Assembly (NCBI GenBank): GCA_019348115.1 | Contig: JAHWKB010000003.1 | Span: 1 to 41,474 of the forward strand | Length of the DNA stretch: 41,474 bases | DNA from: Actinomycetota bacterium | GTDB lineage: Bacteria; Actinomycetota; Nitriliruptoria; Nitriliruptorales; Nitriliruptoraceae | Reading direction: 5' to 3' | Shown here: in pieces, positions 36,143-41,474 of the stretch | Layout: each line of letters starts with the position of its first letter | Position numbering within the stretch: the first letter of the stretch is position 1 | Made by a program: the position numbers and the translations under genes | Notes under the pieces: model-generated | Database searches by the model: none | What the model saw: the letters and a program-made list of their open reading frames with translations, nothing else | Told to the model about the DNA's origin: nothing

Positions 36143-36895
36143 GTGGGGACACGTCGGTGCACCCCGGTCACGGGTGGCGACGTGGAGGACCTCCCCGATG
36201 CCTGCCAGGTGTGCCTGTTCTGGGAGCTCGGTCGGCCGCGTCCCGACCCGCGCGGCACGCTCCGCTCCGACGAGCTCGCCGGCGACCCGGCCATGCAGAA
36301 GCAGGCGTGGTGGTCGTCGCAGGTGCTGGAGGAGCAACCGCCGGGGCGGGTCGTCCGGATCGGGGACGAGCTCGCGGGCTACGCGCTCTTCGCGCCCCCC
36401 GGCCGGCTCGCGCCGCGCAAGGCGCCGGCGCCCACGGCCTCCGAGGACGCGCTCCTCCTGGCGACGCTCTGGGTCGACCCGGTCCACCGCGAGCACGGCA
36501 TCGGACGCATGCTCATCCAGGCAGCCCTGAAGGAGGCGATCCGGCTCGACCTCGACGCGGTCGAGGTCTACGGCGACCGACGCTTCCGGGAGCAGGACTG
36601 CGTGCTCCCCGCGATGTGGCTGGTGCACGAGGGCTTCGAGGTGCACCGCGAGCACCCGCGCTACCCCCTCCTGCGGATGGACACGAAGCGCACGGCGCGA
36701 TGGACCGACACGCTCGAGCACGCCCTCGACGACATCCGTGCGGCGCTGCCTCGTCGGGTGCCCGTGCCGGTCCCGACGCCCACGCCCGTGCCGGAGGGCG
36801 TCCCCGCCCCGCAGCGGAGCACCCCCCAGCAGCGCTGCGCTACGGGATCGGGTGGCGGTAGCGGAACAGCGCGGGCCCCTCGGGGGTGTGGCTGA
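36143..36895 (+). CDS. GNAT family acetyltransferase
   Basis: A 250-residue N-acetyltransferase. The acetyl-CoA-binding motif is ATLWVDPVHREHGIGRMLIQAAL (the R/Q-x-x-G-x-G/A region is REHGIG). A Cys-containing N-terminal part and a Pro-rich C-terminal tail flank the core. The GTG start is 2 nt after the small TM gene. The last 56 bp overlap the end of the convergent gene at 36840. Substrate unknown. Confidence 0.82.
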   Translation: MGTRRCTPVTGGDVEDLPDACQVCLFWELGRPRPDPRGTLRSDELAGDPAMQKQAWWSSQVLEEQPPGRVVRIGDELAGYALFAPPGRLAPRKAPAPTASEDALLLATLWVDPVHREHGIGRMLIQAALKEAIRLDLDAVEVYGDRRFREQDCVLPAMWLVHEGFEVHREHPRYPLLRMDTKRTARWTDTLEHALDDIRAALPRRVPVPVPTPTPVPEGVPAPQRSTPQQRCATGSGGGSGTARAPRGCG

Positions 36896-38048
36896 CCCAG
36901 TAGATGCGGTCGTCGCCGCCGATCGCGGCGTCCCCGCCGTTCACGAGGCCCCAGTGCTCGGGCACGAGCTCCGGCGGCAGGTGGACCGCCGCGATCGTCC
37001 CGTCGAGCCGGACGGCGTGCAGGACGACGCCTCCGGGCTCGACGGTCCGGTCGAGCCAGTCCAGCGGCCCGCTCCCCGGACGCTCCAGGACCGTCGCCCC
37101 CACGCGCAGCCGCGTCGGCGTCTGCTGCCACACGCCGACGCCGTCGTCGCCGGTGCGGTGCCAGATGACCCGGCCGTCACCGAGGCGTGCCTCGAACGTC
37201 GCGCCGCCGTCCCCGTGGACGTCGTAGCGGAGCACCATCCCGTCGGGTGCGACGTCGCGCTCCACGTCGCCGGCGCGCTGCTCCGGCATCCGGAGGATGC
37301 GCCCACCGAGCTCGACGACCGGCTGCCAGCGTTGACGGTCCGGGGCCGAGGTCTGCTGCTGCCAGGCGAAGCCGTCGGCGAAGAGGAACCCGGTCGCGAG
37401 CCCGTCGTCGTTCTCTCTCGCGCCCACGACGGTCCCGTCCTCCTCGAGGACGATGACGACCGTCAGGCCCAGCCCGGGCGCTGCGGCTCCGGGGGTCATG
37501 GCGTTGACGTAGATGCGGTCGTCGGGACCCCACTGGAGCGTGTTGATCGCGACGCCGCCCGGACCCCGCAGGACCTCGACCGGCATGCCCAGCGAGGTCC
37601 AGCCCTCGTCGTCGGGGTGCTTCACGACGATCCCACCGCGTTCCGGGTGCTGGAACACCGTGACGATCGCGCCGTCCGCACGCACGTCGGTGAGGAACGG
37701 TCCCCCCGGGTGGCCGAGGAGCCGCGAGACGAGCTCGACGTCGTCGTCCGTCGCGACGACGAGGTCGGCGTCGTCGACCACCGCGCCGGGCTCGATCCGC
37801 GCCCACCCGGGTTCCGGGGCGCGACCGTCCTCGATGCCGTCGAGGGGCTCGCGCTCGCCGCCGCCGCCGGCGAGCGACGCCATGGCGCCGACGCCGAGCG
37901 CGGCCACGAGCAGCACCGCGACGACGGGGGTCGCGCGTCGGACCGCGCGCTGCCGTCGGCCGCGTCGCCAGACCTCGACGGTGTCGACGGGCGACGGATC
38001 GACGGCGCCGACCGCGCGCTCCAGGCGCGTCTGCAGCTCAGTGGACAT
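36840..38048 (-). CDS. Membrane-anchored putative anti-sigma-type partner protein
   Basis: A 402-residue protein. A cytoplasmic N-terminal stretch (about 1-40), RELERAV-like and Arg-rich, is followed by one TM helix ([18 protein letters not shown], about 42-59). The exterior part (about 65-400) is beta-rich with repeated DG/GDDRIY turns (WGPDDRIYVNAM, IGGDDRIYWVSH), resembling a propeller or sensor domain. It overlaps the ECF sigma gene by 11 nt, the arrangement of sigma/anti-sigma pairs. No ZAS zinc motif (HxxxCxxC) is seen, so an anti-sigma role is inferred only from context. Confidence 0.7.
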   Translation of the reverse strand: MSTELQTRLERAVGAVDPSPVDTVEVWRRGRRQRAVRRATPVVAVLLVAALGVGAMASLAGGGGEREPLDGIEDGRAPEPGWARIEPGAVVDDADLVVATDDDVELVSRLLGHPGGPFLTDVRADGAIVTVFQHPERGGIVVKHPDDEGWTSLGMPVEVLRGPGGVAINTLQWGPDDRIYVNAMTPGAAAPGLGLTVVIVLEEDGTVVGARENDDGLATGFLFADGFAWQQQTSAPDRQRWQPVVELGGRILRMPEQRAGDVERDVAPDGMVLRYDVHGDGGATFEARLGDGRVIWHRTGDDGVGVWQQTPTRLRVGATVLERPGSGPLDWLDRTVEPGGVVLHAVRLDGTIAAVHLPPELVPEHWGLVNGGDAAIGGDDRIYWVSHTPEGPALFRYRHPIP

Positions 38049-38580
38049 GGAGCGTCTCCTCGTCCTCGCCGGCGATGTCGTCGCCGAGCACGTCCTGGAG
38101 GGTGCGGGTCGCCCGGTGGTGGAGGGACTTCACGGCGGACAGGGACAGCCCGAGGGCGTCGGCGATGTCCTGCAGCGGGAGGTCGGCGTAGTAGCGCAGG
38201 ACCACGACGCTGCGCTGCTTGGGGTTGAGGCGGGCGACCGCCCGGCGGACCGCGACGCCGGCGGCCGCGTCGGGGTCGACGTGGTGGCCGAGCGCGTCGG
38301 CCTGGACCCGCGTGTAGGCCCGCCGGGCGGCGACCCGGCGACGGAAGTGGCTGGTCGCGAGGTTGATCGCGACCCGGTGGGCCCAGGCCCCGGGAGCGGC
38401 CATGCGGCTCACCTGCTCCCAGTCGCGGCACACCCGGACGAGGGTCTCCTGCGCCAGCTCCTCGGCGACGTCGCGGTCACCGCAGTACAGCCACAGCGTC
38501 CCGACGAGCCGGCCGTGGTGGACGGCGATGAACTCGTCGAGCTCGGTCGGGGGCGGTCGTCGGCCCGTCCAGCTGGTCAC
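38038..38580 (-). CDS. ECF RNA polymerase sigma factor (SigE-like)
   Basis: A 180-residue group IV sigma factor. Region 2 includes DVAEELAQETLVRVCRDWEQV and AWAHRVAINLATSHFRRR. Region 4 is LNPKQRSVVVLRYYADLPLQDIADALGLSLSAVKSLHHRA. The start GTG at 38580 has GAGGGA upstream, and the ORF-track residues before it are dropped. It should direct transcription of a regulon including its own gene and be held by the downstream membrane protein. The stimulus is unknown. Confidence 0.93.
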   Translation of the reverse strand: MTSWTGRRPPPTELDEFIAVHHGRLVGTLWLYCGDRDVAEELAQETLVRVCRDWEQVSRMAAPGAWAHRVAINLATSHFRRRVAARRAYTRVQADALGHHVDPDAAAGVAVRRAVARLNPKQRSVVVLRYYADLPLQDIADALGLSLSAVKSLHHRATRTLQDVLGDDIAGEDEETLHVH

Positions 38581-38668
38581 GTGGTCCCTCGTCGCGCGGG
38601 TGTGCGTCGGAGGAGGGACGCACCAGCACCCCGGAAGGTCGCGCGGGGATGGAGTATCGCCGGGACCG

Positions 38669-39799
38669 TCAGGCGGAGCGGTCCTCGCTCGCGGACGCGA
38701 TGGACGCGCTGGCCGGCGTCGCATCGCCCGTCGGCGCCTCACCGACGACGAAGGTGACGAGCGCGTCGGTGAGCGCCTGGGCGATGAGCCCCTGGTGGTC
38801 CGGGTCACGGAGGAGGCGTCCCTCCTCGGGGTGCGTCAGGAAGCCGGGCTCGACGATGACCGCCGGAGCCCGCGACTCGCGCAGCAGCGTCGAGGTCGAC
38901 GGGTGCGTGCGGCAGTTCGGCGTGCCCGTCCGCGCCACGATGTTGTCCACGGTGAGCTGGGCGAGGCGCCGGCCCCGCTCCGACACGAACGTGTCCTGAC
39001 CGTAGTAGTAGGCCGCGGCGCCGTGGGCCGCGGGCGAGGCGAGCCCGTTGAGGTGCACCGACAGGATCGCCTCGACCTCCTCGGTGTTGGCGAGGGCGGC
39101 ACGCTCGGACGAGCTCGGCGCCGTCAGCGGCCCCCGCGACAGCACGACCCGGGCACCGAGGGCCGACAGGCGGCCGGCGACGCGGTTCACGATGTCCCAG
39201 GTGATCTCGTGCTCGGGTGTGCCGTCGTCCGCGACGAGCCCCGGGTGCTCGACGGAGTGGCCGGGGTCGAGCATGACCCGGGCGCCGGCGATCGAGACGC
39301 GCTTGCGGAAGCGCAGCGCCTCGCGCTCCTTCACCGCGAAGGCCGGCGCCTCCTGGTGCTGGCGGTGCAGCCGCTTCAGTGCGTCGATCGTCGACGGACC
39401 GGCGATGCCGTCGACCTGCACGCCCATGTTCACCTGGAACTCGCGCAGGGCCTCGAACGTCGACGCGCCGAAGACGCCGTCCGCGTGCCCGGTGTCGAAC
39501 CCCAGGCGGTTGAGGCGCCGCTGGAGGTCGCGCACGTCGTCGCCGCGCAGCATCGGCCGGGTCAGGTAGAGCATCCGGTCGCCCAGCTCGTAGCCCGCCT
39601 CGACGAGCGAGCGCCACGTGTCCTCCCCGACGACGCCGTCGGCGGTGAGACCGCGGCGCTGCTGGAACACGCGGACGGCCTGGTGGGTGTTGCGGCCGAA
39701 GATCCCGGGGTCGTCGTCGCACGGGTAGCCGAGGTCCTCGAGCCGTCGCTGGATGTCGAGGACCTCGGGGCCTGCGGCGCCGACGCTGATGAGCTGCAT
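38669..39799 (-). CDS. CwlM-like N-acetylmuramoyl-L-alanine amidase with two PG-binding domains
   Basis: A 376-residue protein. Two peptidoglycan-binding domains (GPEVLDIQRRLEDLGY, about 8-70; DVRDLQRRLNRLGF, about 85-150) precede an Amidase_3 domain (about 175-360). The zinc ligand pattern His (LDPGHS), Glu (EHEITW), His (LSVHLNG) and a catalytic Glu (VIVEPGF) all appear present. This layout is that of mycobacterial CwlM, which also lies near parB, but CwlM is largely regulatory whereas here the ligands look intact. No signal peptide is seen, as in CwlM. A TACAGT -10 ends 8 nt before the ATG, so the mRNA may be leaderless. Confidence 0.9.
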   Translation of the reverse strand: MQLISVGAAGPEVLDIQRRLEDLGYPCDDDPGIFGRNTHQAVRVFQQRRGLTADGVVGEDTWRSLVEAGYELGDRMLYLTRPMLRGDDVRDLQRRLNRLGFDTGHADGVFGASTFEALREFQVNMGVQVDGIAGPSTIDALKRLHRQHQEAPAFAVKEREALRFRKRVSIAGARVMLDPGHSVEHPGLVADDGTPEHEITWDIVNRVAGRLSALGARVVLSRGPLTAPSSSERAALANTEEVEAILSVHLNGLASPAAHGAAAYYYGQDTFVSERGRRLAQLTVDNIVARTGTPNCRTHPSTSTLLRESRAPAVIVEPGFLTHPEEGRLLRDPDHQGLIAQALTDALVTFVVGEAPTGDATPASASIASASEDRSA

Positions 39800-39807
39800 G
39801 GGTGCCG

Positions 39808-39886
39808 ACTGTAGGGCGCGGCCCCGGGCGGCCCGGGGTGGACGTTGGAGGGTGGGGGCGCGGAACCTCCGGACGGCCCCGATACT
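39808..39886. promoter_or_regulatory. Divergent leaderless promoters (amidase / TRIC channel)
   Basis: TACAGT (39813-39808, minus) ends 8 nt before the amidase ATG; GATACT (39881-39886, plus) ends 6 nt before the TRIC ATG. Neither start has a Shine-Dalgarno. Confidence 0.45.
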
Positions 39887-39892
39887 GCTCCC

Positions 39893-40495
39893 ATGAGCCT
39901 CCTCGACGCGCTGGTGTACGCCGGGACCGTGACGTTCGCGGTCACGGGCGCGCTCCAGGGCGTGGCGAAGCGGTTCGACCTCGTCGGCGTGCTCATCCTC
40001 GCCGCCGTGACGGCCGTGGGCGGCGGGTCCGTCCGGGACCTCGTGAGCGGGGTCATCCCGCCGCCCGCGCTCCTGAACGAACCGCTCCTGTGGGCGATCT
40101 TCGTCGCCGGGCTGGTCGTCTTCTTCACCCACCGCTGGATCCCCGAGGGGCGGGCCCTCTACGCCTTCGACACCGTGAGCCTCGCGATCTTCGCGGCGCT
40201 GGGTGCCGAGCGCGGGCTCGAGGTCGGCTTCGGGTTCTGGGGGACGCTCTTCGCCGGTGTCGTGTCCGGCGTCGGTGGCGGTGTCATCCGCGACCTCCTG
40301 TCGGGCGAGGTCCCCGGCATCCTCTACCGCTCCGGGGACTTCTACGCCTCGGCCGCGGCCGGTGGCGCGATCGCGGTCTACGCCCTCCACGGCACCGACC
40401 AGTCGGTGGCGCTGATCGCCGGCTCCGCCGTCACCGTGGCGCTCCGGGTGGGGAGCCGTCTCGCGGACCTGCAGCTTCCGACGCCGCGGACGTGA
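39893..40495 (+). CDS. TRIC/UPF0126 cation channel-like membrane protein
   Basis: A 200-residue protein with about six hydrophobic helices and two internal repeats. The signatures AVGGGSVRDLVSG (first repeat) and GVGGGVIRDLLSGEVPG (second) mark the UPF0126/TRIC family, which form trimeric potassium/cation channels in bacteria. The start at 39893 is chosen over the ORF-track start because it opens at MSLLDAL and has a -10 element 6 nt before it. Confidence 0.92.
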   Translation: MSLLDALVYAGTVTFAVTGALQGVAKRFDLVGVLILAAVTAVGGGSVRDLVSGVIPPPALLNEPLLWAIFVAGLVVFFTHRWIPEGRALYAFDTVSLAIFAALGAERGLEVGFGFWGTLFAGVVSGVGGGVIRDLLSGEVPGILYRSGDFYASAAAGGAIAVYALHGTDQSVALIAGSAVTVALRVGSRLADLQLPTPRT

Positions 40496-40520
40496 GGCCC
40501 GCCCGCCGGCGAGGTGTCGA

Positions 40521-41168
40521 TCAGTCGCCGGCGACGAAGTACAGCCACTCGCCCTCCGGGCTGATGGCCGTCCGGTAGCCGAGGTAGCTGCCGAGCTCCC
40601 GCCACTCGTCGATGGCCTCGGGCGGGTAGACCGAGAGGAGCTCGTCCCAGGCGCTGTCGTCCTCCGGCTCGACGTGCACCCGCGGCCAGACCGTGGCGCC
40701 ATCGCCGTCCTCGCCCGCGGGCAGCTCGAGGATGCCGACGAGCTCGGCGAGGACGCGCTGGCCGCTGCTCTCCGCCTCGCGCCAGAAGGGCGCCGGGTCG
40801 TCCCCACCCCCGAAGGAGAAGGTGAAGTCCGCCGTCTCGCCGGCGATCCCGGCGAGGCGGTCGTAGTCGCAGGACAGGGCCGCCTCGCGGATCTCGGACC
40901 ACGTCTCGGCGGCGGCGTCCGTCAGCCCCTGCGGCTCGACGTCCTCGGCGAGGAGCTCGCCGGCGGAGCAGTCCGCGCCGGCGTCCGGCACGGCCGGCTC
41001 GGGCACCTCCGTCGCCTCGACCGGGGACGGGGTCACCGCGGGCGTGGTCGCGGCGGCGGTGGGGGACGGCTCGATCGTCTGGTCGTCACCACCGCCGCTG
41101 CACGCGGCGAGCACGACCGCCGCGGCGCCGGCGGCGACGAGGGGACGGAGCGGGGAGCGGACGGGCAC
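40521..41168 (-). CDS. Lipoprotein, unknown
   Basis: A 215-residue predicted lipoprotein. A basic n-region and hydrophobic core lead to the lipobox LAAC (lipidated Cys near residue 23). A Thr/Pro/Glu-rich linker (about 35-60) is followed by a folded domain of about 150 residues, with cysteines in DCSAGELLA and LSCDYDRLA. The GTG at 41168 has GAGGAA 5 nt upstream. It is convergent with the TRIC gene. I do not recognise the domain. Confidence 0.75.
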   Translation of the reverse strand: MPVRSPLRPLVAAGAAAVVLAACSGGGDDQTIEPSPTAAATTPAVTPSPVEATEVPEPAVPDAGADCSAGELLAEDVEPQGLTDAAAETWSEIREAALSCDYDRLAGIAGETADFTFSFGGGDDPAPFWREAESSGQRVLAELVGILELPAGEDGDGATVWPRVHVEPEDDSAWDELLSVYPPEAIDEWRELGSYLGYRTAISPEGEWLYFVAGD

Positions 41169-41399
41169 GGTGGTTCCTCGCAGACGGGGACGCGTCCCTG
41201 ACGTGCGTACCGCAACCCCGGTGGAGCCACCAGCGCGGACCTCGTGCGTGCGGTCGATGCGCCCTGGTCCGGGCGCGGCTCGCACGTCGCGGGTGTGCCG
41301 TCCCGTGCCACCCGGCCGCGGATACCGCGATCGAGTTGGCAGCTGTGGACGACGTGACGTCTTCCCGGCGACGGCTACGGCCGCAGAGGAGGTGAACTG
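41169..41399. other. Intergenic region before the last ORF
   Basis: This gap of about 230 bp holds promoters for the two divergent genes. I see a DnaA-box-like TGTGGACGA at about 41344-41352, next to the strong Shine-Dalgarno of the last ORF, and no clear -10/-35 pair. Confidence 0.35.
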
Positions 41400-41474
41400 G
41401 TGTTCGGGTCGGACCGGGAGCCAAGGCCGACCGCGAGGTCGGCGAGCAGCTGGGCTCCTCGCCCGCTGCCGCGG
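41400..41474 (+). CDS. Start of an ORF cut by the window end
   Basis: A GTG at 41400 is preceded by GAGGAGG with a 7-nt spacer, an excellent ribosome site, and opens a frame of 25 codons with no stop to the end. The sequence (VFGSDREPRPTARS...) is too short to assign. It is divergent from the lipoprotein gene. Confidence 0.4.
   Translation, partial: MFGSDREPRPTARSASSWAPRPLPR

Noticed and set aside
41392-41474. Alternative GTG at 41392 for the last ORF
   Set aside because: It lies within the Shine-Dalgarno region itself; the GTG at 41400 is at the better distance.

Overview
The window is chromosomal DNA of a high-G+C actinobacterium around the replication origin. G+C looks like about 70% or more by eye, with GTG and TTG starts common. 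The identification rests on the core gene order dnaA-dnaN-recF-DUF721 / gyrB-gyrA-DUF3566-tRNA-Ile on one side and rpmH-rnpA-yidD-yidC-jag-rsmG-parA-parB-(cwlM-like) on the other, together with the DUF3566 gene, the dnaA-dnaN oriC-type gap and the CwlM-like amidase. I cannot name the genus. A deep-branching lineage (Acidimicrobiia- or Nitriliruptoria-like) is a guess from the unusual insertions.

Layout. Positions 1-6.2 kb hold the 3' part of tRNA-Ala, a serine beta-lactamase-fold hydrolase, a DUF4383 membrane protein, a double-SDR fatty acyl reductase-like protein, a small membrane protein, a GGDEF cyclase and tRNA-Ile. Positions 6.2-11.9 kb hold DUF3566, gyrA, a tiny two-TM protein overlapping both gyrase genes, and gyrB, all on the minus strand. 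Positions 12.2-19.3 kb are an accessory block lodged between gyrB and recF. It has two paralogous secreted beta-propeller-like proteins (one with an LPxTG sorting signal), a lipoprotein translationally coupled to a proteasome-like Ntn hydrolase, a PH-like membrane protein, an Fpg/Nei glycosylase and DUF721. Positions 19.4-24.5 kb hold recF, dnaN, dnaA and two DnaA-box-bearing gaps. Positions 24.5-32.1 kb hold rpmH through parB plus a DUF817 gene, all on the plus strand, with parS sites between jag and rsmG and parS-like sites inside parA. Positions 32.1-35.9 kb are a minus-strand operon: aminotransferase, ddl, HAD hydrolase, rpiA. Positions 35.9-41.5 kb hold a small TM protein, a GNAT acetyltransferase, an ECF sigma factor with a membrane partner, a CwlM-like amidase, a TRIC-family channel, a lipoprotein and the start of a cut-off ORF.

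How it works together. Initiation (dnaA, dnaN, recF, gyrase), segregation (parA, parB, parS), RNA and membrane biogenesis (rnpA, yidD, yidC, jag, rsmG) and cell wall genes (ddl, cwlM-like) are clustered around the origin. The most unusual items are four. (1) A lipoprotein/Ntn-hydrolase pair has the complete Thr1-Asp17-Lys33 proteasome triad, directly after the initiator codon, divergent from a secreted beta-propeller gene. (2) ParA is about 720 residues, with a long disordered N-terminal extension and a histidine-rich tail (33 His in about 120 residues). (3) There are intragenic parS-like sites and a shared palindrome, CGTCAG-NN-CTGACGAATC, in yidD and parA at sites of rare codons. (4) A DnaA-box cluster lies about 18 kb from oriC.

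Start codons were chosen from Shine-Dalgarno spacing or from a TANNNT -10 placed 6-8 nt upstream (leaderless), so several differ from the ORF track. All function calls come from reading motifs; no database search was run.
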